A stretch of DNA of 43,418 nt from an uncultured SAR324 cluster bacterium (lineage in GTDB: Bacteria > SAR324 > NAC60-12). The stretch is from assembly GCA_902575715.1 (NCBI GenBank), contig CACGSI010000006.1:1-43418 (forward strand), in the 5' to 3' direction. Position 1 is the first letter of the stretch; every line of letters begins with the position of its first letter. The translations under genes and the position numbers were made by a program. A model generated the notes under the pieces. That model had not been told where the DNA came from, did not search any database, and saw only the letters and a program-made list of their open reading frames with translations. Below, piece after piece: positions 33,737 to 42,557 of the stretch.

Positions 33737-35776
33737 ATGTCTAAAATTTTAAAAGATAATAAAGCTCATGTAGTTTTCACTCCTTCAGGGAAAAGAGGTA
33801 ATTTTTCTTTAGGAACATCAATTTTGAAAGCCGCCCAATCCTTAGGGGTTGATATAGACTCAGTATGTGGTGGTAGAGGGATTTGTGGAAGATGTCAAAT
33901 AAATCAAGCAACTGGAAATTTTGCAAAACACAATATTTACTCAAAAAAAGAAAACATTTCTCCAATTACTACTACTGAAGAGAGATACAAAGATAGGCCT
34001 AAAAAATCTCTCGATTTAGGAAGAAGACTGAGTTGTGCTGCAAAAATACTAGGAGATTGTGTAATAGATGTTCCAGCAGAGAGTCAGGTTCATCAACAGA
34101 TAGTAAGAAAAGAAGCAGATACATTTGAGGTTGAAATAGTACCACCTGTTCAATTGTATTTTGTTGAAGTCAGGCAACCCGATATGCATGACCCTTCAGG
34201 AGATCTTTTTAGATTGCGAGAGGCTCTAGAGAATGAATGGGGACTAAGGGATTTACAATTTAATCATGAAATAATTACATCTATTCAAAAAAATCTTAGA
34301 GAAGCTGATTGGAAAGTTACTGTCTCAGTCGATTATCTAGGAAACGTAATTTTTATCTATTCAGGTTTAAAAGAGTCTTTATTCGGAATTGCTATTGATA
34401 TTGGATCTACAACTATAGCAGCCCATCTTTGTAGCTTGAGAAACGGGGATGTCTTAGCTTCGGCAGGAGTAATGAATCCACAAATTCGTTTTGGAGAAGA
34501 TCTGATGAGCAGGATTTCTTATATAATGATGAACCCTGGAGGAGAAAAAGAATTAACTCAAGTGGTAAGAGAAGCTATATATCAACTTGTTAAAAATGTT
34601 TGTAAACAAAACCAGTGCGAATTAGAAGAAATAGCTGAAATTACATTTGTCGGCAACCCAATAATGCATCATCTCTTCTTAGGTATAAACCCCGAAGAAC
34701 TTGGTGGAGCTCCTTTTGCTTTGGCAACGGATGAAAGTTTTAGATTAAGTGCAAGAAAATTAAATTTAAATTTTTCCACAAATGCACAATGCTATTTTTT
34801 GCCTTGTATTGCAGGACACGTTGGTGCAGACACGGCTGGTATGATATTGTCTGAAGAAATTTTTTACCGAAAAGAAATGTCACTACTTGTAGATGTGGGG
34901 ACTAATGCGGAAATAGTTTTAGGTAATAATAAAAAAATATTAGCCGCTTCAAGTCCTACTGGTCCAGCCTTTGAAGGTGCACAAATTTCTTCTGGCCAAA
35001 GAGCCGCTCCAGGGGCAATTGAAAGAGTTAGAATTAATCCAGAAACAATGGAACCCAATTTCAAATTAGTTGGTAATGATCTATGGTCGAGTGATCCTGA
35101 GTTTGAAAAATCAATAAAAAAAACAGGCATAACTGGAATATGCGGTTCTGGTATAATCGAAGTTATTGCAGAAATGTATTTAGCAGGAATAATTAATAAT
35201 GATGGCGTTATAAATGGGAATTTAGCAAAAAAATTTTCACGAATAATTAAAGACGGTAGGACGTATTCATATATTCTTTACAGAGATCAAAATATGATTC
35301 AAATTACACAAAATGACGTTAGAGCGATTCAACTAGCAAAAGCCGCATTATATGCTGGAATTAAATTACTAATGGAGCATATGAACATAAATAATGTTGA
35401 TCGTATAAGACTAGCTGGTGCATTCGGAAGCCACATTGACGTAAAATATGCTATGATTATTGGATTAATTCCGGATTGTAATTTAAACAATGTAAGTTCC
35501 GCCGGTAATGCTGCTGGAACCGGAGCAAGAATCACATTATTGAATCATAAAAAAAGAAAAGAAATTGAAGAAATTGTAAAAAATGTAGAAAAAATTGAAA
35601 CTGCTGTTGAAAAGAATTTTCAACAGCAGTTTGTAAATGCAATGGCTTTTCCTCACAAAAAAGACAATTTCCAGAACTTAGAAAAAGAAGTTTCATTGTC
35701 TAAGATTAGAGACTCAAGTAATAAATCAAATAATGATACTATCAATAAGAAAAGAAGAAGAAGGAGAAGAGCATGA
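33737..35776 (+). CDS. RACo/RamA-type corrinoid activation protein (2Fe-2S ferredoxin plus DUF4445)
   Basis: A 679-residue reductive activator of corrinoid proteins. Residues of about 10-110 form a 2Fe-2S ferredoxin domain with C44, C50, C53 (CGGRGICGRC) and C100. A middle linker follows, then the ASKHA-type ATPase domain of DUF4445 from about residue 215 (GIAIDIGSTTIAAHL, later LLVDVGTNAEIVLG, GICGSGIIEVIAEMY and RLAGAFGSHID). Such proteins use ATP to push an electron onto inactive Co(II) corrinoid, restoring Co(I). This ties the nearby MttB enzymes to a B12 system. The protein ends in a tail of six consecutive Arg. A perfect 16-bp inverted repeat lies within its 3' coding region. Confidence 0.9.
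   Translation: MSKILKDNKAHVVFTPSGKRGNFSLGTSILKAAQSLGVDIDSVCGGRGICGRCQINQATGNFAKHNIYSKKENISPITTTEERYKDRPKKSLDLGRRLSCAAKILGDCVIDVPAESQVHQQIVRKEADTFEVEIVPPVQLYFVEVRQPDMHDPSGDLFRLREALENEWGLRDLQFNHEIITSIQKNLREADWKVTVSVDYLGNVIFIYSGLKESLFGIAIDIGSTTIAAHLCSLRNGDVLASAGVMNPQIRFGEDLMSRISYIMMNPGGEKELTQVVREAIYQLVKNVCKQNQCELEEIAEITFVGNPIMHHLFLGINPEELGGAPFALATDESFRLSARKLNLNFSTNAQCYFLPCIAGHVGADTAGMILSEEIFYRKEMSLLVDVGTNAEIVLGNNKKILAASSPTGPAFEGAQISSGQRAAPGAIERVRINPETMEPNFKLVGNDLWSSDPEFEKSIKKTGITGICGSGIIEVIAEMYLAGIINNDGVINGNLAKKFSRIIKDGRTYSYILYRDQNMIQITQNDVRAIQLAKAALYAGIKLLMEHMNINNVDRIRLAGAFGSHIDVKYAMIIGLIPDCNLNNVSSAGNAAGTGARITLLNHKKRKEIEEIVKNVEKIETAVEKNFQQQFVNAMAFPHKKDNFQNLEKEVSLSKIRDSSNKSNNDTINKKRRRRRRA
35598..35632 (+). 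repeat. Perfect 16-bp inverted repeat (hairpin) inside the RACo gene
   Basis: AAACTGCTGTTGAAAA (35598-35613) and TTTTCAACAGCAGTTT (35617-35632) are exact reverse complements with a 3-nt loop (GAA). The repeat lies in frame over codons of about 621-632, in the conserved C-terminal segment of the protein, about 145 nt before the stop and 280 nt before mttB copy 2. A hairpin this long is unusual inside a coding sequence. It might act as a processing site or attenuator between the RACo and mttB2 parts of the transcript. Confidence 0.75.
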
Positions 35777-35908
35777 ATTAGTGCCTTAATTATTTTATTT
35801 AATTTTCTTAATGCAAAAAAAATTTATTTTAATTATTTAAAGAAATATAAAATATCTATGAAATTATAACATTGAAGAATCCTTTTTATAACTTAAGAGA
35901 GATTGAAC

Positions 35909-37474
35909 ATGAAAAAAACAATATCTTCACGAATGGGGGGAAGAGTCGCCAGAAAAGCAAAAAGAGCTGCTGTACTTCCAGATGATATGAAGCCTGTTAA
36001 GCATGGTCAAGATGGAGGTGGATTTAAACCATTAAAAAAAGAAGATTTACCACAAATTCACGAATCTGTTATCCAGGTACTCGAAAATATTGGTATGGAA
36101 AAAGCCATACCATCATGCATAGAGGCTTGTATTTCAGTAGGTTGTAAAATTTCTAAAAATGGTCGTATTTTGTTTCCACGCTCAGTAGTTGAAGAGACTT
36201 TAGAAAAAGCTGCACGCGACATAACACTATATGGTCAAATTCCAGAACATGATCTTCTTTTAAGCAAACAAAAAGTTTTTTTTGGTACTGCTGGTGCAGC
36301 TGTTCACATGCTGGATCCAATCAATAGAAAATTTAGAGAATCTACTTCAGTCGATCTTTTTGACATAGCTAGACTCTGTGACAGCCTCGAACATATTCAT
36401 TTTTTTCAGAGATCCATTGTATTAAGAGACATAGAAGACGTGCGAGAAATGGATTTTAATACTTGTTACGCATCTATTGCAGGTACAAAAAAACACGTAG
36501 GCACAAGTTTCTCCTTTCCAGAAAATGTGGAAGAAGCTTTACGAATGCTGCATATTATTGCCGGCAGTGAAGCAAAATGGAGAGAAAGACCATTTGTTAG
36601 TATGTCATGTTGTTTTGTTGTCCCACCTATGAAATTTGCAGAAGACGCCAGTGCATGTTTAGAAGCAGGTGTCAAAGGTGGAATTCCAATTTTACTTTTG
36701 TCTGCTGGACAAGCAGGAGCTACTTCACCTGCTTCTTTAGCACGTTGTGTGATTCAATCTGTAGCAGAAGTTTTAGCGGGATTAGTATATGTAAATGCCA
36801 TAAAAGAAGGAGCTCCTGCTATTTTTGGAACTTGGCCATTTGTTTCTGATTTAAGAACTGGAGCTATGAGTGGAGGTAGCGGTGAGCAAGCAATTTTGAT
36901 GGCAGCATGTGGTCAAATGGCACAATATTATAAATTACCATCTGGAATAGCTGCAGGAATGACAGATTCAAAAATTCCTGATGCACAATCGGGATATGAA
37001 AAAGGATATACAGTCTCATTAGCTGGACATTCAGGAGCAAACTTAATATACGAATCAGCTGGTATGCACGCAAGCCTCCTCGGATGCTGTCTTGAAAGTT
37101 ATGTAATTGACAACGATATGCTAGGAGCAATTAACCGTACAGTAAGAGGTATTGAAGTAAATTCTGAAACACTATCAATTGATCCTATAAGTGAGGTTTG
37201 TCTTTCTGGTCCTGGTCACTACCTAGGACATGAACAAACTTTAAATAGAATGCAGTCGGACTATCTTTATCCCAGTGTTGGAGATAGAGAAAATATAAAT
37301 AATTGGATGGACCAGGGTGCAACAGACATAGTTCAACGAGCTCGTATAAAGGTTAAAGAAATTCTAAGCACACATTTTCCTAATAATTGGGATGAAGAAA
37401 CAGACTTATTTATTAGGAAAAATTTCCCCGTAATAATTCCTAAAAATAGAATGCAGCTAAAGGTGTTAAAATGA
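35909..37474 (+). CDS. Trimethylamine methyltransferase family protein (MttB-like, non-pyrrolysine), copy 2
   Basis: Second MttB-superfamily methyltransferase, 521 residues, with no in-frame amber codon. The N-terminus is typical for alphaproteobacterial members (GGRVARKAKRAAVLPDDMKPV, then LPQIHESVIQVLENIGM). The TIM-barrel core includes FFGTAGAAVHMLDP, SMSCCFVVPPMKFAEDA, LLLSAGQAGATSPAS and TDSKIPDAQSGYEKGYT. It is clearly diverged from copy 1, so the two probably act on different substrates. The ATG at 35909 follows AGAGA and is preferred to a TTG at 35903. The stop overlaps the start of DMGDH copy 2 (ATGA), which shows tight translational coupling of methyltransferase and flavoprotein. 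Confidence 0.9.
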   Translation: MKKTISSRMGGRVARKAKRAAVLPDDMKPVKHGQDGGGFKPLKKEDLPQIHESVIQVLENIGMEKAIPSCIEACISVGCKISKNGRILFPRSVVEETLEKAARDITLYGQIPEHDLLLSKQKVFFGTAGAAVHMLDPINRKFRESTSVDLFDIARLCDSLEHIHFFQRSIVLRDIEDVREMDFNTCYASIAGTKKHVGTSFSFPENVEEALRMLHIIAGSEAKWRERPFVSMSCCFVVPPMKFAEDASACLEAGVKGGIPILLLSAGQAGATSPASLARCVIQSVAEVLAGLVYVNAIKEGAPAIFGTWPFVSDLRTGAMSGGSGEQAILMAACGQMAQYYKLPSGIAAGMTDSKIPDAQSGYEKGYTVSLAGHSGANLIYESAGMHASLLGCCLESYVIDNDMLGAINRTVRGIEVNSETLSIDPISEVCLSGPGHYLGHEQTLNRMQSDYLYPSVGDRENINNWMDQGATDIVQRARIKVKEILSTHFPNNWDEETDLFIRKNFPVIIPKNRMQLKVLK

Positions 37475-39885
37475 AAAAACATGCCAGAGTAGTAATCATA
37501 GGCGGCGGAGCAATGGGAGTGGGATTGCTCTACCATTTAGCAAAAGAAGGTTGGAACGATTGCATTTTAATAGAAAAAGGTGAGTTAACTTCTGGTTCAA
37601 CTTGGCATGCAGCTGGTTTAATTCCACACTTTATTGGTTCTTTAAGTATGGCTAAAATTCATTATTACGGTTCAAATCTTTATAAAAAACTTGAGGAAGA
37701 AACAGGACAATCAACAGGTTGGCATGGATGTGGTGCAATAAGATTAGCTGTGGATCAGGATCAAGTTGACTGGTTTCACTATGTCAAAGGAGTTCTAGAT
37801 CAAGTCGGAGCTGAATGCCATCTTTTAGGACCAGATCAAATCAAAGAAGTGCATCCATTATTAAATACAGAAGGAATTTTAATGGGAGCATATACACCAG
37901 GAGACGGTCATACTGACCCAAGTGGTGTTACACACGCCATGGCAACAGGAGCTAAGAATAGAGGAGCAGAAATTATTCGTAATAATAGAGTAACTAATAT
38001 TAAATTTTTACCTTCACAAGAATGGGAGATTTCAACAGAGCAAGGTGAAATTATTTGTGAACATGTAGTAAATGCTGCCGGCTCATTTTGTTCTCAAGTA
38101 GCTGAAATGGTAGGAGTAAAAATTCCAATGGTGAATATGATTCATCAATACATAGTTACAGAAGCTATTACAGAAGTTTCTAATTTAAAAAAAGAATTGC
38201 CCGTTGTACGTGACCCAAGATCCTCATGCTATTATAGGCAGGAACAGAAAGGATTGATTATCGGTCCTTACGAAATGAATGCAAAAGCTTGGGGTCTTGA
38301 TGGAATTGATTGGAGTTTTGATAATGCATTATTACCTCCTGATTTGGAAAGATTAGAACCTCATTTAGAGCTTGCCGCAATGAGTTTGCCAGTTTTCGAA
38401 ACTGCTGGAATAAAAAAAGTTGTTAGTGGACCAATAACACATACTCCTGATGGCAATTTTCTTCTAGGCCCGGCACCAGGATTGAGAAATCACTGGATGT
38501 GTTGTGCTGCAAGCATAGGCATTACACAAGGTCCAGGTTGTGGAAAATATTTAGCACAATGGATGATTCATGGACAAACAGAAATTAATGTAAGGGAAAT
38601 GGATCCTAGAAGATACGGTAACTGGTCAATTGGTAAATATGCACTTGAAAAATCAATTGATGAATATCAACACATGTACGCTACACATTATCCTGGAGAG
38701 TTTCGCAATGCTGGAAGACCTGTGAGAATAACCCCAATATACGAAAAACTAAAAAAACAGAATGCCGTTTTTGCAGAAACTTTTGGATGGGAAAGAGCGA
38801 AGTGGTTTGATAAAAAAGGTAATGGAGAACAATATAGTTTCAAACGAAACAATTCTTTTGAAATTGTTGCTGAAGAATGCAAATCTGTAAGAGGCAGTGC
38901 TGGTTTAATAGATCTTACATCTTTTTCTAAATTTGAAATATCAGGAAATGATTCTGAAAATTTTTTAAATAGAATTTGTGCAAATAGAATCCCCCAAAGA
39001 GATGGTGGAATTGCATTGGTACATATGCTTACTAAACTAGGTGGAATTGAATGTGAAGCTACTATTACCCGTTTAAACAATAAAAGATTTTATATGCTAT
39101 CGGCTGCAGTTGCTGAAATTCACGATTTTGATTGGATGCATCATCATATACTTCCCAATGAAAAGGTAGTAATCGAAAATGTTACTGATAATTTCGGTGT
39201 ACTAGCTCTATCAGGACCAAATTCAAGAAAAATTCTTACAAAACTTACTAAAGATTCATTAGATAACGAATCTTTTAAATGGATGAATGCAAAACCTATT
39301 GAAATTTTCGGAGTCCATGTAAGAGCATTAAGAGTATCTTATGTAGGAGAGCTTGGTTGGGAAATCCATTCACCAATACAAAATATGGGAACCCTATATG
39401 ACTCAATAATGAAAGCAGGTTCAGAGTTTGGAATAGTAAATTTTGGGATTTATGCGATGAATTCTCTTAGAATGGAAAAGGCATACAAAGGGTGGGGCTC
39501 AGAACTTACAACCGAAATCTCACCTATAGAAGCAGATTTAGAACGTTTCATAAATTTTAGAAAAAAATTTATTGGTAGAGATGCAACTCTATCTCGTAAG
39601 TTAATCGGAATTGCAATAAAACTAGTTTACATATCTATAGAAACTGATAATGTTGACTGTCTTGGAAATGAACCAGTTTTAGATAATGAAGAAATTATTG
39701 GAGTTACAACTAGTGGAGCTTATGGACATACAGTCGGTAAAAGCTTAGCATTCGCATATGTACAAAAAAAATATTCTGTGCCAGATACTGAATTTGAAGT
39801 GAGAATTTTAGGAAAAAAATACAAGGCAAGAGTAATTAAAGACCCAGTGTATGATCCTAAAAATGTTCGCTTACGTGATATATGA
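37471..39885 (+). CDS. Dimethylglycine/sarcosine dehydrogenase-like FAD-GcvT oxidoreductase, copy 2
   Basis: An 804-residue paralogue of the copy at 22.4 kb with the same order: FAD (DAO) domain with GGGAMGVGLLYHL, SGSTWHAAG with H46 as the presumed covalent-FAD histidine, then FAO-M, GcvT and GcvT-C domains with a probable folate site. RVSYVGELGWEIH and NSLRMEKAYKGWGSEL are typical GcvT-part motifs. The expected reaction is oxidative demethylation of an N-methylated glycine derivative with transfer of the C1 unit to THF. Its start codon overlaps the mttB copy 2 stop, so both are made together. It ends convergent with yihY, 85 nt away. Confidence 0.88.
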   Translation: MKKHARVVIIGGGAMGVGLLYHLAKEGWNDCILIEKGELTSGSTWHAAGLIPHFIGSLSMAKIHYYGSNLYKKLEEETGQSTGWHGCGAIRLAVDQDQVDWFHYVKGVLDQVGAECHLLGPDQIKEVHPLLNTEGILMGAYTPGDGHTDPSGVTHAMATGAKNRGAEIIRNNRVTNIKFLPSQEWEISTEQGEIICEHVVNAAGSFCSQVAEMVGVKIPMVNMIHQYIVTEAITEVSNLKKELPVVRDPRSSCYYRQEQKGLIIGPYEMNAKAWGLDGIDWSFDNALLPPDLERLEPHLELAAMSLPVFETAGIKKVVSGPITHTPDGNFLLGPAPGLRNHWMCCAASIGITQGPGCGKYLAQWMIHGQTEINVREMDPRRYGNWSIGKYALEKSIDEYQHMYATHYPGEFRNAGRPVRITPIYEKLKKQNAVFAETFGWERAKWFDKKGNGEQYSFKRNNSFEIVAEECKSVRGSAGLIDLTSFSKFEISGNDSENFLNRICANRIPQRDGGIALVHMLTKLGGIECEATITRLNNKRFYMLSAAVAEIHDFDWMHHHILPNEKVVIENVTDNFGVLALSGPNSRKILTKLTKDSLDNESFKWMNAKPIEIFGVHVRALRVSYVGELGWEIHSPIQNMGTLYDSIMKAGSEFGIVNFGIYAMNSLRMEKAYKGWGSELTTEISPIEADLERFINFRKKFIGRDATLSRKLIGIAIKLVYISIETDNVDCLGNEPVLDNEEIIGVTTSGAYGHTVGKSLAFAYVQKKYSVPDTEFEVRILGKKYKARVIKDPVYDPKNVRLRDI

Positions 39886-39970
39886 AATTTTTATTCCCCA
39901 GATAAAAAATAGTTTTTTAAAATTTAATTATTACTATTCTAAAAGTTTATTTTTTTTCGAACAGATATTC

Positions 39971-40816
39971 CTAAATATCATTTTTTTGTTCTTCAAGAAA
40001 CCCGTCTAAACTTGCAGAAACTTGAGCCCCGACCAAAATAACAATCCATGATACATAAACCCAAATAAAAAGCAGTGGTATTACTGCTAAAGCCCCATAA
40101 ATTGCTTGGTAAACTGGGAAATTAGTGAAATATAATGCAAAAAAGTACTTTGAAATCTCAAACAAAATAGATGCTATAACTGCTCCACTGAAAGCACTCC
40201 AAAAATGGACCTTTGTATTTGGAACCATCAAATATAGCAATAAAAAAATTGAAAATGAAGCAAAATAAGGAAGTAATCCAATTATAATCTTTTTCAATTC
40301 AAGAAGAAAATTCTCTTCAAAACCAGTAATTGAAATCAAATATGAAGTTGTAAGTATGCTGGTACCAATCAGTATTGGTCCTAATGTCAGAACTACCCAG
40401 TATATCGAAAAAGAAATTATTAATTTTCTGTTCTTACTAACACCCCAAATATGATTCAAAGTGTGATCTATAGAATAAATTAACAAGAGTGCTACCAGGA
40501 TTAACACTATAAGTCCAACTGGTGTCATCTTAGTTGCGTTTTGAACAAATTCAGCAAAGTGAATCTGAATCGTTTCTCCAAGTGTGGGCACAAAATTTTT
40601 AAAAACGAAAGCTTCCATTTCTCCACGCCATTCACCAAATACAGGAAAAAGAGAAAATGCTGAAAAAACTACTGCTAATAAAGGGACTAAAGAAAGAAGT
40701 GTTACATATGAAAGGTATCCCGCATAAAAAACTATATGATCCTCATGTATCTTTTTTGAAAGATATTTAAGATACAATTTCGAAATATTCCACAAATTAT
40801 AAAAATCCTTGATCAA
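39971..40816 (-). CDS. YihY/virulence factor BrkB family membrane protein
   Basis: A 281-residue inner-membrane protein with about six transmembrane segments and the YihY pattern: YAGYLSYVTLLSLVPLLAV near the start, the central DHTLNHIWGVSKNRK, and YQAIYGALAVIPLLFIWVYVSW near the end. The name BrkB comes from a Bordetella serum-resistance locus; the family's function is not settled, although it is widespread in proteobacteria. The start is a TTG (40816). It sits downstream of the choline-dehydrogenase-like gene on the same strand, 48 nt away, with no obvious functional link. Confidence 0.88.
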   Translation of the reverse strand: MIKDFYNLWNISKLYLKYLSKKIHEDHIVFYAGYLSYVTLLSLVPLLAVVFSAFSLFPVFGEWRGEMEAFVFKNFVPTLGETIQIHFAEFVQNATKMTPVGLIVLILVALLLIYSIDHTLNHIWGVSKNRKLIISFSIYWVVLTLGPILIGTSILTTSYLISITGFEENFLLELKKIIIGLLPYFASFSIFLLLYLMVPNTKVHFWSAFSGAVIASILFEISKYFFALYFTNFPVYQAIYGALAVIPLLFIWVYVSWIVILVGAQVSASLDGFLEEQKNDI

Positions 40817-40864
40817 TTTAAAATTTCTTAAATTAATAGTTTTTAATTAAATAATCGAATTAAT

Positions 40865-42529
40865 TTAATCTGGAGATTTATAAAAATCTATTTCTTGAGG
40901 ATTCAAAGTCGTATTTCCCAGAATCAAATCAGCAGCTTTTTCGGCGACCATCATTACTGGGGCATAAATGTTTCCATTTGTTATATACGGCATTACAGAA
41001 GCATCTACTATACTTAAGTTTTCAACTCCATGTACTTTCATATTATCAGGATCAACTACTGACAACGAATCTTTGCCCATTTTACAAGTACAACACGGAT
41101 GATATGCAGTTTCACCCTCTCTTGAAATAAAATCTAAAATTTCATCTTTTCTAGTAATTTTGAAACCAGGAGATATTTCTCCACCATTGAACTCATCAAA
41201 TGATTTCTGATTTAATATTTTTCTTGCACAATTAATGGCTTCTAACCACTCTTGTCTGTCCTTTTCTGTTGATAAATAATTAAATTGAATCTTAGGATGC
41301 ACATTTGGATCAACCGAAGAAATTTTTACAGAACCTCTTGAATCAGAATACATTGGTCCAACATGAACCTGATAACCGTGAGATGATTTTGGAGCTGTAC
41401 CATCATATCTTATTGCAAGAGGAAGAAAATGAAACATTATGTTAGGATATCTTTCTTTACTATTGCTACGAATAAAACCACCTGCTTCAAAATGATTAGT
41501 AGATGCTTCTCCTTTACGATGAAAAAGCCAATTATAACCAATCCATGGCTTCCTCCACCATTTCAAAGCTGGAGACATTGAAACAGGTTTCTTGCAAGCA
41601 TACTGGATATATACTTCCAAGTGATCTTGTAAATTTTCCCCAACTCCAGGCAAATTTTGAAAAACTTCGATACCTAGTTTATTTAATTCATTTCCATTAC
41701 CAATTCCGGAAATCTGAAGAAGTTGAGGTGTATTGAAAGCTCCTCCACAACAAATTATGTTTCCACCAAAAACTTTATTTATTGATTTACCTTGATTTGA
41801 ATATTCTATACCAACAGCATAAGGCACTCCTGATTGTTTTTTTTTAAATAAAATTTTTGTTGTTAATGATCGACATTTGATTGTTAAATTCGGACGTTTT
41901 TTTACCGGATGCAAATATGCACGAGCTGCGCTATATCTTCTACCTCTATATAAATTTCTATCGAAAGGTGCAAAGCCCTCTTGTTTATATCCATTAACAT
42001 CATCCGTCAAAGAATAACCTGCTTCCAAAACAGATTTAAAAAAAGCATCGAACAAGGGATTTTCACAAAGACCTCGTTCCAAAAGCAATGGTCCATTTGA
42101 ACCTCGATACTGGTTGCCCCCAGCTAGGCAATTTTCCATTTTTTTAAAATATGGTAAGCAATGAGAATAATTCCAATTTTGCATACCTTCATCTTTCCCC
42201 CAACGTTCATAATCTAAAGGGTTTCCTCTCTGGAAAATCATTCCATTAATGCTACTTGAACCTCCAAGCACTTTACCCCGACCTTGTGAAATCTTTCTAT
42301 TTTTCATGAATGGTTCTGGTTCTGAGAAATAACACCAATCGTAGTTTTTGTTGCCAATGGGATAAGTTAAAGCCGCTGGCATATGAATAAAAAAATCCCA
42401 AATATAATCTGGTCTGCCCGCTTCTATCAACAAAACTTTACATTCATGGTCTAAACTTAGTCTATTAGCTAAAGCGCAACCTGCCGAACCTCCGCCTATG
42501 ATAATGAAATCGTAATTATTTTTATACAT
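40865..42529 (-). CDS. betA: GMC family oxidoreductase, choline dehydrogenase-like (BetA)
   Basis: A 554-residue GMC flavoprotein. The FAD-binding start is DFIIIGGGSAGCALANRLS, followed by the GMC signature GRGKVLGGSSSINGMIFQRG (about 80-99) and the second signature GGAFNTPQLLQISGIG. The C-terminal part has ETAYHPCCTCKMG and VVDASVMPYITNGN, close to BetA, where the histidine and asparagine of the active site lie. BetA oxidises choline to betaine aldehyde at the membrane; related GMC enzymes use other alcohols. No betB or betI is adjacent, so the call rests on sequence and the betaine context. It follows the racemase-fold gene by 28 nt. Confidence 0.8.
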   Translation of the reverse strand: MYKNNYDFIIIGGGSAGCALANRLSLDHECKVLLIEAGRPDYIWDFFIHMPAALTYPIGNKNYDWCYFSEPEPFMKNRKISQGRGKVLGGSSSINGMIFQRGNPLDYERWGKDEGMQNWNYSHCLPYFKKMENCLAGGNQYRGSNGPLLLERGLCENPLFDAFFKSVLEAGYSLTDDVNGYKQEGFAPFDRNLYRGRRYSAARAYLHPVKKRPNLTIKCRSLTTKILFKKKQSGVPYAVGIEYSNQGKSINKVFGGNIICCGGAFNTPQLLQISGIGNGNELNKLGIEVFQNLPGVGENLQDHLEVYIQYACKKPVSMSPALKWWRKPWIGYNWLFHRKGEASTNHFEAGGFIRSNSKERYPNIMFHFLPLAIRYDGTAPKSSHGYQVHVGPMYSDSRGSVKISSVDPNVHPKIQFNYLSTEKDRQEWLEAINCARKILNQKSFDEFNGGEISPGFKITRKDEILDFISREGETAYHPCCTCKMGKDSLSVVDPDNMKVHGVENLSIVDASVMPYITNGNIYAPVMMVAEKAADLILGNTTLNPQEIDFYKSPD

Positions 42530-42557
42530 AATGTCACATTATAATTTTTTAACCTTT

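Noticed and set aside
20783..37474. Pyrrolysine (amber readthrough) in the MttB genes
   Set aside because: Both reading frames are continuous for 515 and 521 codons with no internal TAG, so they are the non-pyrrolysine type.
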